From assembly GCA_033557465.1 (NCBI GenBank), contig CM066039.1, positions 397,439,440 through 397,503,439 on the forward strand: a stretch of DNA of 64,000 nt, written 5' to 3'. The notes beneath the pieces are model-generated. The model did no database searches. It was not told where the DNA came from and worked only from the letters and a program-made list of their open reading frames with translations. Positions 19,353 through 31,232 of the stretch are shown piece by piece (within the stretch, counting starts at the first letter, position 1; every line of letters starts with the position of its first letter). Both the position numbers and the translations under genes were made by a program. The DNA is from Ichthyophis bannanicus. Taxonomy: Eukaryota > Chordata > Amphibia > Gymnophiona > Ichthyophiidae.

Positions 19353-20540
19353 CTAATATTTATTTATTTATTTATCCATTCTTATATACCGCGCTATTCA
19401 GAGTCAGTGCGGTTTACATAAAACATATTTGCATTACATCAGAACAGTGATATCAATGCTTACATTGTAACAGGAAAATAAACTTGGATTGAACGGGGAA
19501 GAGGAGACTAATAAGCTATTAACAGAGTTAAATAACAGAGTTAAATTATGAACTATTTACATATTTACAGGTTAGAATTAATAGTGAATCATGTATAGGA
19601 ATGTGGAAACAGTGAGATGTACCCGACGAGACAGTCAGGTATATTCTTGGTTCTGGGCAGGTTGTGAGAGTAAGGAATGGATGAAGGAATGTTAGTGTGG
19701 AGGGGGGTTAATGAGGTGAGAGAAATGAAGGAGGAATAAATGATGCTTTAAAGCTTTTCTGAATTGGGGAAGGTCCCTAATTGCTCGGAGGTGTGGGGGG
19801 AGGCTGTTCCAGAATCTCAGGACGTAGAATGCAAAGGCTCTGTTCCTGGTTAGTTGATTACACTTTATGGATTCGTGGGGGATAGTAAGGGAGTTGGCGG
19901 TTGCTGATCTTCTCAGTCTGATGTTAGGATTGATTGTAAGGAGTGCTGAGATGGATGACAGAGACAGTTGGTTAATGGCCTTGAAGGTTATCAGTAGAGC
20001 TTTATAAGTGAGTCTACTGTGCAGCGGTAACCAATGGAGTTCCATCAATATGGGCGTAATGTGATCATTTCTGGCTGTGCCGCTTAGAATGCGTGCTGCT
20101 GCATTCATGGCCATTTGGAGTGGGTTAAGGGTGCTCTTAGGGAGACCATGAAGGATTATATTCGCGTAATCAAAATGAGAGATTACCAGTGCTTGGCAGA
20201 TAGTTCTGAAGTCTTGTGGTGCTAATAGGGGTTTAAGGTGCCTTAAAGTTGAAATTTTGTTGTAGACAGATTTGATCATGTTCTTTATATGCTCTTTAAA
20301 GTTAAATTGGTTGTCGAGTGTGACTCCCAAATACCGTATGGCTGATCTGTATGGGAGTTCTGCATCACGTACTTTCAAGGTGGCGGGGGGGGGGGGGGAG
20401 AAGTTCTTGTTCCTGGAGATAAATAAGACCTCCGTCTTCTTGAAGTTTATCCTCAAATTCTGGGATAGGAGCCAGTCAGTAATTGCAGTGGTAATGGGAC
20501 AGGTTGTGAGAAGACACTGATGAGATTTCCAACAGTGAAA
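19353..20540 (-). mobile_element. 5'-truncated L2-clade LINE, long open C-terminal frame
   Basis: 3' end at 19353 with (TAAA)n and hairpin ('accgcgctatt' / 'agtgcggtt'). The minus-strand frame from about 20530 to 19692 is uninterrupted: 'ITDWLLSQNLRINFKKTEVL', 'YRSAIRYLGVTLDNQFNFKE', 'FDYANIILHGLPKSTLNPLQ', 'HITPILMELHWLPLHSR', 'FWNSLPPHLRAIRDLPQFRK'. This is the RT thumb and C-terminus of L2 ORF2. Lack of stops over about 280 codons suggests a young copy. It is most like the L2 at 38173-38757. Confidence 0.9.
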
Positions 20541-20554
20541 GGTCTTAAGACAGT

Positions 20555-20645
20555 GGGGGGATAAAGGAAAAATATATATACAGTACATGAATGTACACCG
20601 CTTTGACTGGTAGAAAAGAGGTATATAAGCCTAGCTAAATAATTT
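20555..20645 (+). mobile_element. L2-like 3' tail remnant
   Basis: 'tgtacaccgctttgactgg' and 'gaggtatataagcctagct' then AAATAA, the usual L2-type hairpin and tail, about 90 bp. It may be the 3' end of the plus-strand fragment at 19108, split by the minus-strand L2. Confidence 0.5.
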
Positions 20646-20832
20646 TCATAGGAAGCACAGCACTGAAACTCTGTTGGGGTCCTTGTGAACACTTTACTAA
20701 AAGGGCTGGAAACACGCTCCTGTGCTTATTGGCTCTCATTGATTGATCAGTCAGCAGTTCTTGAGTATAGGGTCTATTCTGTCCCATTGGGACGTCCATT
20801 CCCACTTTTCACCTCCCTGCCAGCCCTGTCAA

Positions 20833-21353
20833 AAGCCTCCCCATACGAACAAGGAGTTTGTATGGGGAGGCTTAGACAGAGATGGGAGGGGTCATTGTGG
20901 AGGCGGAGTTAGGATGGGCGGTCTGCAAATCTGGATATACAGGGCTGATTCTGAAGTTGGCCCCATATGTCTGGGGTCAGCAGACTGGACAGGGGACTTA
21001 TTCCTCCTCGAAGATGGAATAAGTCCCCCTGGACATCGGGGGATGATAGGCCCAGGCAGCACAAGGAAGAGGGCAAAGAAGGTTCCCCACAGTTCCCCAT
21101 GGAAGGCCAGATCAGGGGTTGGGCTGCAGGGAAAGGAAAGAGTGGTCGGCAGATGGGAATCAAGCCACGGCGCCATTCAGGAGTCTCTCTGAGGTAGCTG
21201 GGCATGGCTCTGTATGTGCAGGCCAATCGGAATTGGGTCCCAAACTGCACGTACAGACCCTAGACCCGATTCTGATCCCATGGGGCACGCCTAGCCTCTG
21301 CAGGATCAGAATCAGGTCTGCCTCTGTGCGTCCCGTTCCCATCGGACGCACAG
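20833..21353. repeat. Chain of short perfect hairpins
   Basis: Several independent inverted repeats lie in line: 20833-20846 with 20860-20873 (14 bp, perfect), 20992-21004 with 21016-21028 (13 bp, perfect), 21262-21278 with 21303-21319 (16 of 17) and 21324-21333 with 21344-21353 (10 bp, perfect). The sequence is GC-rich and non-coding. It may be an internally palindromic MITE, but no TIR or TSD was found. Confidence 0.75.
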
Positions 21354-21559
21354 GGGCCTGGACATGCTCTATGGAATGTGCCTCCATGTGAATTGCAGTG
21401 TTATTGACTCATCTTGATCAGATTGGGGCTGGTGGAAGGTTTGCACATGATTTGAATCTAATGCGAAGGGCAGGGGTGTGCTGTACAGGCAAGGTTTGGG
21501 TTGTTCAATGTTGGTGCCATTGTTTAATTTGTATTTGTATTTTGTTGAATATTCTCTGT

Positions 21560-21745
21560 GTCCCTTGCCTCTTCTATCCTGGTGAAAGCCTTCCCAGTGA
21601 TTGGACAAGCAGTATGGAATCTGGATACCTTTTGGGAACCTGCCAGGTACTTGTGACCTGGATTGGCCACTGTTGGAAACAGTATGCTGGGCTTGATGGA
21701 TTCTTGGTCTAGCCCGGTATCGCATATCTTATGTTATTATAATTT
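21560..21745 (+). mobile_element. CR1-clade LINE 3' UTR fragment
   Basis: Shares 'cttgtgacctggattggcca' and 'tgggcttgatgga' with CR1 3' ends at 28380, 37830, 52480 and 53170, and ends 'catatcttatgtta', a degenerate octamer tail. No coding is left. Confidence 0.75.
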
Positions 21746-22304
21746 TAAGGCCCCTTAATTAAGTTTGGATTTAGCTCACACCTTCTCCTCATATGTTCAA
21801 GGTGAGTTACATTCAGGTAAAGTCAGTATTTTCCTGTCTCCTGAAGGCTTATATAAGTTTGTATGTCAGGCGATGGAAGGCTGAATCACTTGACTAAGAT
21901 TGCAAGTTGCAGCAGTGGGATTTTGCTCACACCTTAATGCACATTTTCGACCACTTCTACACACATCCTTTGCTTTATATAGTAGCATAAAAATGTGTAT
22001 TAATCTAAGCCGACCCTCTTCAGAGCTTTGGATATTTAAGTGTCATGGTGCTGAGCCGAAGCATTTAAATCGCCTCTGGATGTTTGGGGGCAGTATATGG
22101 ATACCGGTGATTTTCAGCCACTATCCAGATGGCTTTCTCGCTCTCCTAAATAATCTAGATAAGATATCTGGACAGTGGCTTCTTCTCCCACTTCTGGATG
22201 ACACTGATTGTCTGTCCTCACTGCCTGGTGCTCTCTGGCTAGCATCGAGATGATCTGTGCATAGATAGATTCACTAGTGCTATCCACACAGTGCACTGAA
22301 TAGG

Positions 22305-22590
22305 AGTGGAGGAGTAGCCTAGTAGTTGGGGCAAGGTACTTCAGGCCGGAAGGTCAGGGGTTTAAATCCCACTAGAGGACAGCAACCTTGGGCCGGAAGG
22401 ACTGGGGTTTCTAGTCCCACAGGTGCTCCTTGTGGTCTTGGGCAAGCCACTTAACCCTCCATAGCCCATGTTCCCTGTAAAATAGTTATCTCCAAGTTAT
22501 AATGCTCTGTTCAATGTAATTTCAGTTTGTTCAATGTAAACCGCACTAATGCAGAATAGCGCGGTATATAAGAGAATGTAAATAAATAAA
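22305..22590 (+). mobile_element. tRNA-derived SINE, complete reference copy
   Basis: Box A-like at about 22316, box B-like 'gggtttaaatcccactag' at about 22358. The linker runs to 'cctgtaaaatagttatctcc', a duplicated 'gttcaatgtaa' follows, then hairpin arms ccgcac / gtgcgg-like (22540-22567) and a TAAA tail. The last ~60 bp nearly equal the L2 3' end seen in reverse at 511-576. Confidence 0.9.
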
Positions 22591-24950
22591 TAGCTTAGGT
22601 GGCTTTGGAATATTGAACCTATAACTTCCTTTGAAAATTGACCTTGAAGTGTTTTTTTTTTTGAAAGAGAAAAGTATTTACAGAAAAAGCAGGTGCAATT
22701 CTCTGTGAAGCTGTTACAGGTTTGTCTCTCTGATGTTCTGATTTTATTTTGTTTTAAAGGAGTCATTGTATAATGCTTTTTTATGTTTGTACATGGCAAA
22801 GTGCTCTTATAAAACTGTGCAGAGTTATACACACTTAAAATGCAGGCAGAAAGAGTGTGCGCACTTGTAGACATTCCTGGGGCTGGGCAGAAGTCGCAAT
22901 GTCTATATGCATCAGCTCTTAAAGAGAAATTACAAGTTTGCTTTCCTGGTGAACTTAGTCCTTGGGCAGTTTAAGGCAACCAGTTCCACTATATGGGCCA
23001 AACCCTGACTGTCAGGAGATTTCGGAAGAACATAGTCATTAAGAACTGTCATAAAAAATAAACCCAATCATTATTTGTTAAAACACTGAGTTAAAATACT
23101 GAAATTTGGCTATCTTTCTAAATTTGAGATAATGTAGTCTGATTTTCATGTTAGTGCATTTTAATGGTTAATAAAATAATCATTTCGGAAAACTGTTCTA
23201 CAAACATGCAGCTTTGCTTGAAAACACTTAATCTATGGTCTGCTTTGCAAGAAGGATTTGGAGCAAAGCTCCTAAGAAGATCTTAACATGTGCGGAAGTA
23301 TCACCTGCATATTCACTGTGGAAATCCTGAAAACCAGACAGGGCTGGAGAAGCATAGCTCTAGGTCCAGTATAAGCTGGAGTCCCTATTGCAACCAGAAA
23401 TCTCCCGACAGAATCAGGGGCATGTGACGTGGAAGAAGGGGCTGTAGAGCAGAGTCATACACTATCAAAGCGGCACAGGGAGATGGGGCTTCCGCAAGAG
23501 GCCCAGCCCGGAGAATGCAGGTTACCAGGGTTATCAGTTGTCTGTTTCCTGTTGTTTAGAGACTGATACCAAATCTGGGCTTCCCGAGACTGCTCTCAAC
23601 AAACTTCCTTTTCTTAGAGTGACCTCAGTTACCAGTGTGAAGGAAGAAGCTGTTTCCCCTGGCCCAGGCCCCACTTTAATTTTTACTTTTCTTCTTCCAC
23701 TGCTCCAATTGATCAGTGACTAATGTGCCTTTAATAGGACTAGTTTTAGGAAGCATTTAAGGCCTTTTGACAATAGAGCAACAGATGGGATCAGATTGTC
23801 CAACCCAATGTGCTGCCAAAGCAATTTCCCAGCACTCCTTGATAAATTGCCGATACACACTCCATCGTAGGAAGCTCACTGTGGCACAATGCATCAGTCT
23901 CCATCTGTCTGTCCATAGGTACGATAACTCTAAAATAAAAGCAATGCAGAACAAAAATGTGAATATGTCATACAGAGCTGAAAACCAGAAACATTGGAAC
24001 GTTGTCTCCAAACAATCCCAAACACTCAGAAACTGTTAGACACTGCCTGATGCTTGAACGTAGGATCAGAGGCGCCTGCAGAAGGTGCTACTCCAGAGTC
24101 GCCAAGTTCTGACAATTTCATCTTCATGCATTATGGGACCTGCAGCACTGATTGCTATGGCTAAAATCAGGGACTACAAATACCATACTGCATTGCAAGG
24201 CAAATCTAAAACCAGAACTGGCCAAAAGTCTCACTCCTGGAACTGGGTAACTTGGCCACTCTGCATTATGAGGTCCAGGTAACTGACTTTTCTTGACAAA
24301 CAGCAAACACGCCAGGTGGCCAGTGTTCATTGTCACCTCACTGGCCAGGCCCATTAACCACTGGGTACAGGTGCCCACTGCCCGCACTATGCAGATGCCT
24401 GGCCACACACATAACCCACCTCTTTGATATGTGCTAAGGTTACTAGATGTCACTGATTTTCAGGGATTGTCCCCAGTTTTAGAGCTGTGTTCCTGACCCA
24501 CCTGTCTGGCCGTCTCCTGTCCCCGATTCTAGCCATGGGGGCAGAGGTGCACAGTACAGGGGAAATACACCTCTGTTTCTATTTCTCTGTCGATTTGCCT
24601 GTCATGGGGTGGGGGGGGGGGGTAATGATCCTCTTCCCTCCTCCGTGTCTTTTTGCTCAAACCTGGAACCAAGCTTCAGATAAGTGTACCAAATTTGCCT
24701 GCAAACAAGCTGGTGATGGGATGGATGGGCTCAGAGGCAAAGCAAAGACACAGACAGGACGATGCAGAAAGCTGGTGCTAGACCCGCGCTGAAGCCATTT
24801 TTTATATTCCTGACAATGCACACATTTTAACGTGCGATGCAGGAAGGATAGGGTGTGCAAATGACCCCCACGTTAACCGTGCCATGCAAATGAGCCACTG
24901 CAGCGTTAAACTGGGAGAGCAAGCCAAACACATGCACACAAGAAGCCTGC
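22591..24950. other. No clear feature; scattered old repeat traces
   Basis: No supported coding. Around 24425-24545, 'gattttcagggattgtcccc' and nearby words recur in altered form at about 43400-43510, hinting at an old interspersed repeat. A G-run lies at 24609-24621. Confidence 0.4.
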
Positions 24951-24954
24951 TCTA

Positions 24955-25775
24955 GTTCGGCTTGCTCTCCGGGCACCGCATGGCTAATTTGCATAAGAGT
25001 ATTTTGATGGCATTGGGGATGATCACGGCATCAGGAAAAGCCCCCGATGCCATCAAAATACTGTCGGGGGTCATATCCGACAAAAAACAATCCCTGGTGG
25101 GACAGCGGCCCATTCCCACCCCCCCCAACAGTATTTTGATGGCATCAGGGATGATCGCGGCATCGGAAAAAGCCCCCAGTGCCATCAAAACACTGACGGA
25201 GGCCGGTGCCCTGACAAAAAATAATTACCTGGTGGTCTAGCGGCCCCTTCAACCCCAATCCCACTACCCAAAGTAAAATTAAAATTGCCTGACAGTCTAG
25301 CGGCCCCTTGAACTCCCCAGCCCAAACCCAAAGTAAAATTAAAATTACTTGGTGGTCTAGCAGCCCCTAAATCCAACCCTTCCCCCGTACCTTAAAATAG
25401 GCAGGAGCGCTGGGATGCACCAAGTGAGGTCAAACTGCTATATAAGGTAGACTATGCCTTATATGGCAGTCTAACCCTGCCCAGTGCATCCCAGAATGCA
25501 CCGCGCGGGGCCAGGCATGCCATTTTACAAAATTGTGGACTGGAGTGGGAGCACGTTGGCAGCACTCGCGCCTATTTTAAGATAAGGGGAGGTTGGATTT
25601 TGAGGCCGCTAGACCAACAGGTAATTTTAATTGTCTGGCACGGCCCCCAACAGTGTTTTGATGGCATCGGGGGCTTTGCCCGATGCCTGATCATCCGAGG
25701 AGACGACAATCTAGGCATCAGGAAAGCACCCGGTGCCATCAAAATACTCTCAGGGGCAGCGTTAGAGGTTTACTT
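24955..25775. mobile_element. Large foldback element (nested hairpins)
   Basis: The two halves are inverted about a centre near 25452. Central hairpin: 'actgctatataaggta' / 'taccttatatagcagt'-like (25434-25470). Outward pairs include tgggatgcac with gtgcatccca (25411 / 25484), cttaaaatagg with cctattttaag (25391 / 25571) and a 'ggtggtctagcggcccc' block with its reverse near 25600-25620. Each outer end carries its own hairpin with arms like gtattttgatggcat / atgccatcaaaatac (24997-25062, 25131-25194, 25653-25748). The left arm has amplified internal blocks. No coding; a foldback or MITE-like DNA element is likely. Confidence 0.8.
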
Positions 25776-26149
25776 CTACTCAGACCTTACAGTAAAAATT
25801 TTGGCGCTATGGCTGGTTGCAAAATTCTCTATGCCTGTCTCTGCAACGGTGTAGCCATGATTTGCATACCAGACCAGTTGATTAAAATACATTTAAATAA
25901 TTAAAAATTCATTTAAGTAGATTTGAATACGTGTGGCGTTATTTGGGTGATAGTTTTTCCATCGGCATTTACGTCCGTTTTCTGCATTTAAAGGATCGTA
26001 AAGTGTGCTTAAACATGGTGTTGGGGGTTCGTAAAGCCTGTGCTAGCTTTCTGCATCAGTCTTAGAGTTTGAAGGCACAGGCAGCCACTCGCTAACTGCT
26101 AAATAAGTTAACAAAAAAGTGAGAATCATGTAGATATCAGTGACTGATA

Positions 26150-26272
26150 TTATACTGCACCTGTTACTTTTGTTTAAAATGTTCAATGTATCTCTGTTGT
26201 TTATAATGTAAACCGCTATGGTTACTTGAAATGGCGGCATAGAAGTCACTTAAAGAAAGAAATAAGTTTGCG
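26150..26272 (+). mobile_element. L2-like 3' tail fragment
   Basis: 'ttcaatgtatctctgttg', 'aatgtaaaccgctatgg' and 'aaatggcggcatagaag' form the usual 3' hairpin, followed by an A-rich end. About 120 bp only. Confidence 0.65.
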
Positions 26273-26989
26273 ACTGACTACTGGCTCAAATTTGTTTTGC
26301 TTGGTGATTCCAATGCGCCAGAGAATTAATTCCCCCAGCCCGGTGGGGGTGGGCCCTAAGAAGTAAGAGAGGTGGAGAAACTAGTGATCAGAAGCTTTGG
26401 GGTCAGTAACCTTGGGGTTACTTTCAGATGCGGGCAGCTGGGCCTCTGTTGTACAGGGTCCCAGGGCAGCTACCCTTTTTGCAGACCTGGTCAGCATGCT
26501 GTATAAGTAGAGATTTTAGAAAAGGGGTTACTGCAATGTGAAATGGCAGGGTGCAGATATTTTAAGGGGTGTATTCTGGTGTGGTTTGGGTGGTCCTTCA
26601 AAGTATATCTGCATTCCGCATTTAGTACAGAAAACCTCCACAGCTCCTGCTGCAAGTCACCTTTCGCTCATTTGGATCTGGGGTGGTGCTTGGGGGGAGA
26701 TAGCGCTTAGCTCTCAGGAGTTTAAGACCACCTCAAGGTACCAACAGTTTCACTTTCAGAGTTCAACCCCTTCATTGGCTCCCCTTGCAGATAGGATTTT
26801 ACAAAATCTGCCTCTTCCACTTGTAAGTAGGAAAATTCTGTGCTTGTAGCGGGTAATTTTGGATAGGGAGTCCACGTGAGAATCTATAAAAAGATCTATT
26901 TGAAGCCTACTGTGTTTTATAGAGGTAACTATAGATGCCTATGGGAGGGCATGTTCAAAAGAGCAGCCGTGCTGTCTAAGCAGCTGACC

Positions 26990-27290
26990 GTTGCTGCTTT
27001 AAATAATGCCTGGATATTGAATGACAGGGCCATATCCGGCCACCAGCATTGAATAGAGGTTGCCCAGTTGGCCGCTCAGTGGTGATATTCAGCCTTTTTC
27101 CTGCCCTAGCTTTAGCCGGTTAGTGGCTGGATATTACCACTGACCAGCTGACCCACTCCACCCTGATGCTAAGCAGTTGTAAACTGGGTAAGAGGAACAT
27201 TAACTGTTTCAGTGCTGGTTAATATCCCACTGAGTGCAGTTAAGTAAGTTAGCACATCTGCTAGGCAACTGAATCGCTCGGAACATGCCC
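26990..27290. repeat. Interspersed 'GATATTCAG' repeat family copy
   Basis: Words such as 'gccatatccggccaccagca', 'ggtgatattcagcc' and 'ttagccggttagtggctgg' recur at about 27690-27800, 29370-29660, 36030-36370 and 50812-50990. The copies are divergent and internally semi-palindromic. A MITE-like origin is possible but not shown. Confidence 0.55.
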
Positions 27291-27859
27291 CCCATAATTT
27301 GTTATAAAATAGGCTCCCAGAAGCAGCCTTAAAAGCATGGTTGCAGTGCAGTTTTGGAAGACATCTGCTGTTTTTCAAACTGATTAAAGTGGACCGTGGT
27401 TGAACTGGCTGTATCTGGGCTAGATTCTTTGTTATATGGTCCAACAAAAACTGTTTTTCTCTCAGGGGTAGTTGGACTTTGAAATATTCACATGCACACA
27501 GGCCTGAGTGAAGCAGCTCATCTGATGCGCGCTCTGCCAAAGATTTGCTGACATATTTTTAAAAGATACCATGTGCAACGATCCTGTTCTCAAACATGAG
27601 GGGATAATGTCTAGCTCACAGTAGTTGTTTTTTTTTTCTAAAGCAAGCCACTACAGTAAGAAATCCACATATTCAGTATCCAGTATCCAGATCCTGGCCA
27701 GCCCTGAAGATCCGCATCTAGCAGTCAGTGGTGGCACTATATGGATGTCGGCAATATTCAGCTCCTATCCAGTAGGCTGTCTGCGTAGAGTCTAGGGCAA
27801 CTTTGTCAGGCCTGCTGATGCTAATTAGTGGAGGATAACAGAATTCATCATTTCAAAAA

Positions 27860-28490
27860 ATGAGCTTGTTCTATTTCAGAAAATTAGGATCAGTTAAACT
27901 TAAAAAGGATATAGCGATTTTAGAAAAGGTACAGAGAAGAGCCACCAAAATGGTAAAGGGGATGAAAGGATACTCCTATGAAGAAAGGCTAAAACGGTTA
28001 GGGCTCTTTAACCTGGAAAAGAGACGGCTGAGGGGAGATTTGATAGAAGTCTATAAATTAATGAATGGAGTGGAACGGGTAAACGTAGATCGATTGTTTA
28101 CGTTATCAGAATATAGAAAGACTAGGGGACATGCAATGAAGCTACAGGGTAAACTATTTAACAATAATAAAAGAAAATATTTTTTCACTCAACGTGTAAT
28201 CAAACTCTGGAATTTGTTACCGGAGGATGTAGTAAAGGCTGTTAGTGTAGCTGGGTTTAAAAAAGGTTTGGACAAGTTCCTGGAGGAAAGGTCCATAAAC
28301 CATTATTAAGAAGTGACCGAAGATATCAATGCTTGACCCAGTACAAGCATTGTGGAACTTGTGTCTCTTGGGGAAACTGCTAGGTACGTATGACCTAGAT
28401 TGGCCACTTGGAAACAGAATACTGGGCTTGATGGACCTTGGTCTGACCCAGTATGGCATTTCTTATGTTGTTATGTTAAACAAAATCTCT
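27860..28490 (+). mobile_element. CR1-clade LINE, 5'-truncated
   Basis: An open frame at 27893-28306 encodes the CR1 ORF2 C-terminus: 'KKDIAILEKVQRRATKMVKG', '[20 protein letters not shown]', 'GDLIEVYKLMNG', 'KRKYFFTQRVIKLWNLLPED', stop after 'ERSINHY'. The 3' UTR ends 'gacctggtctgacccag'-like text and 'atttcttatgttgttatg', the CR1 octamer-type tail. No RT core. Confidence 0.9.
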
Positions 28491-29099
28491 TCATACATTA
28501 CTGCTGGCGGATTGCAGGAAAAAATAAACTGCATCCATTTGAAGAGTACGTTAAGAGCCCTGCCTGTGTAAAGCGTTTAGTCTGGGCTCTAATAGGTTAA
28601 CAGAGTAATTTTATTATAAGGTGTCTAGGTCCGACAGACTCCTGTTTTATAATTGCTCACCTCTGTCTTTTTGCGAAACAGGATTTGAAAGTGAATTTTG
28701 TCAGCTGAGTCTCTGCTGATCACCTTTCACCTGGGTCACATGAAATGCCTCTTTGGGAACTAGCTGCCCTTTTGGTACAATGGAACTGTGTCGGTGATCT
28801 TTTTTCAGGGTTAAAGAAAATGTTACTGGATTTTGCCCATTTCTAGGTAAGGACAAAGAAATTCATGATTTAAAGATCTGACTGGCAGCTAGCCCAAGTG
28901 TAAGGGGTCCCATGTCACAAGGCTGTCCATCACTAGGCTTACCAGCTTTTTGGGAAAACTGGGCAGGCTGTGCTGAGCTGGGAGGCGCTGGGGTCCTCCC
29001 TGCTCATGCATCTTTTCCCCATTTATTTCTAAGAAGCATTAAGAATTTTACTAGTTAAAAAAGAAGACAGTAGCAGCCCTTTGAGCTATAGGGGCACAT

Positions 29100-29345
29100 G
29101 TATACATTTAGCTACTTTTATATTCCACCTCATTAGAATATCAAAGCGGTTTATCGTTTAACTGAACATTGAGCTTACAGAGGAACTTACATAGGTACAT
29201 ATGGGACGCATGAATGTAAGGAACATAAGTACTGAAGGCTGCTGAGGATAGGAGCTTAAACTTTGTTCTATAGATAGAGATAAATATTCTGGGCCCGACA
29301 TGGTTATAGACTCGTAAACCGTCTAAATGTCTCTAAGTTGGACAT
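29100..29345 (-). mobile_element. L2-like 3' end, degraded
   Basis: Minus-strand view of a hairpin-type 3' end ('atatcaaagcggtttatcg') with roughly 200 bp of UTR-like sequence. The tail has decayed ('atacatttagctac'). Confidence 0.4.
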
Positions 29346-29369
29346 TAACATTGTCAGTGATACTGAACA

Positions 29370-29660
29370 TCTATGCACCTCGATGCTATGTGGTTAGCTT
29401 TGGGGTGCTCTGGGGGCAGTACCTGGGCTTAACCAGTCAGCGGTGATATTCAGCCGCTGTACAGTTATCTGTCTGTGTCAAAAGATGGGTGCAGCAAATG
29501 CGAGGATTGAATAATAACCACTTCCTGGTTAGCTTTCAGCTTCCGCGGCTGAACCGAATATTCAATGCCGGTGGTCAGATATGGCCCCAGTATTGAATAC
29601 CTGGGTTTCGTGTTCAGCGGCGATGGCTAGGCACTGTAATTGCACTAACTGTTGTTGAAT
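29370..29660. repeat. Interspersed 'GATATTCAG' repeat family copy
   Basis: Contains 'agcggtgatattcagccgct', 'gaatattcaatgccggtgg' and 'gatatggccccagtattgaa'. It is the most complete copy of the family in the window. Confidence 0.55.
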
Positions 29661-30182
29661 AATGGCCCTCTATATATTTCTAAAATCCCCTCTCTTTTTT
29701 TCATCTTTTCCTAGCAGGATTGAAAAGAAGGCATTAGAAGAGGACAGGAGAAACAATGCCCTTTGCCTCTGTCCTCACTGAAATTGGGAACAGGAGGTAG
29801 TTATAGTCCGTGGAGTCTGTGACTACCTCAGAATCAAGGACAATCCCCTAAAAACAGATATCTAGTAAACTTATCCTTCACCCACTGTCCCTCAGCCATT
29901 TCTCTCTTGTCCTGGTCCTGCCTCTCTCACACACTCCTATCTAAAGGGGGTAGGTTCTCAAGAGAGGGGGTGGAAGGGATTTCCATTCAAGGCCCAGGTG
30001 CAAACATCCCAAAAAAACAGACTGAACTGGGTGCTGTCTCTTTATCCATTCTGCAAGACACAGCCAGATGGGTGGCTAAAACCTCGCACTTATCCACACA
30101 CTTCTCATGGAAACAAACTGAAGATGAAGAGAATCGTTCCAGAGGACACAAAAGAAAACTTAGGCCCTAAGGATGGGCCCAA

Positions 30183-31130
30183 GTCCACTGCCCAGCTCTC
30201 TCTGTGCAAGTGCAACTGCCCAGCTCTCTCTGTGCAAGTGCCACTGCCCAGCTCTCTCTGTGCAAGTGCCACTGACCAGCTCTCTCTGTGCTAGTGCCAC
30301 TGACCAGCTCTCTCTATGCAAGTGCCACTGACCAGCTCTCTCTGTGCAAGTGCCACTGACCAGCTCTCTCTGTGCTAGTGCCACTGACCAGCTCTCTCTG
30401 TGCAAGTGCCACTGCCCAGCTCTCTCTGTGCAAGTGCCACTGACCAGCTCTCTCTGTGCTAATGCCACTGACCAGCTCTCTCTGTGCTAGTGCCACTGAC
30501 CAGCTCTCTCTGTGCAAGTGCCACTGACCAGCTCTCTCTGTGCTAATGCCACTGCCCAGCTCTCTCTGTGCAAGTGCCACTGACCAGTTCTCTCTGTGCT
30601 AGTGCCACTGACCAGCTCTCTCTGTGCAAGTGCCACTGACCAGCTCTCTCTCTGTGCAACTGCCACTGCCCAGCTCTCTCTGTGCAAGTGCCACTGACCA
30701 GCTCTCTCTGTGCTAGTGCCACTGCCCAGCTCTCTCTGTGCAAGTGCCACTGACCAGCTCTCTCTGTGCTAGTGCCACTGACCAGCTCTCTCTGTACAAG
30801 TGCCACTGACCAGCTCTCTCTGTGCAACTGCCACTGCCCAGCTCTCTCTGTGCAAGTGCCACTGACCAGCTCTCTCTGTGCAACTGCCACTGCAAAGCTC
30901 TCTCTGTGCAAGTGCCACTGCCCAGCTCTCTCTGTGCAAGTGCCACTGACCAGCTCTCTCTGTGCAAGTGCCACTGACTAGCTCTCTCTGTGCAAGTGCC
31001 ACTGACCAGCTCTCTCTGTGCAAGTGCCACTGACCAGCTCTCTCTGTGCTAGTGCCACTGACCAGCTCTCTCTGTGCAAGTGCCACTGACCAGCTCTCTC
31101 TGTGCAAGTGCCACTGCCCAGCATTTTCAG
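30183..31130 (+). repeat. 28-bp minisatellite, ~34 copies
   Basis: Unit tgccactgaccagctctctc plus tgtgcaag, 28 bp, in strict register. Frequent variants are cagctc/cagttc, gacc/gccc and gcaag/gctag. Three units make 84 nt, so stop-free frames run through the minus strand. These frames are a by-product, not a gene. High similarity between units suggests recent expansion. Confidence 0.95.
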
Positions 31131-31224
31131 CAGCCACTGAATGTCCTCGGTCCACAGGTGCAGTTGAGACAGAACCGTAGTGATACGGGTAACTCTCTGA
31201 ATAACTGGACATCAATAAAGCTGT

Positions 31225-31232
31225 CTTAAGGC
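31225..31232. repeat. 8-bp target-site duplication, left
   Basis: CTTAAGGC, identical to 33056-33063, at the left edge of the hAT-like element. Confidence 0.85.

Noticed and set aside
25600..25854. Plus-strand frame of 84 codons in the foldback
   Set aside because: Lies in the right arm, with no counterpart in the left arm and no domain.
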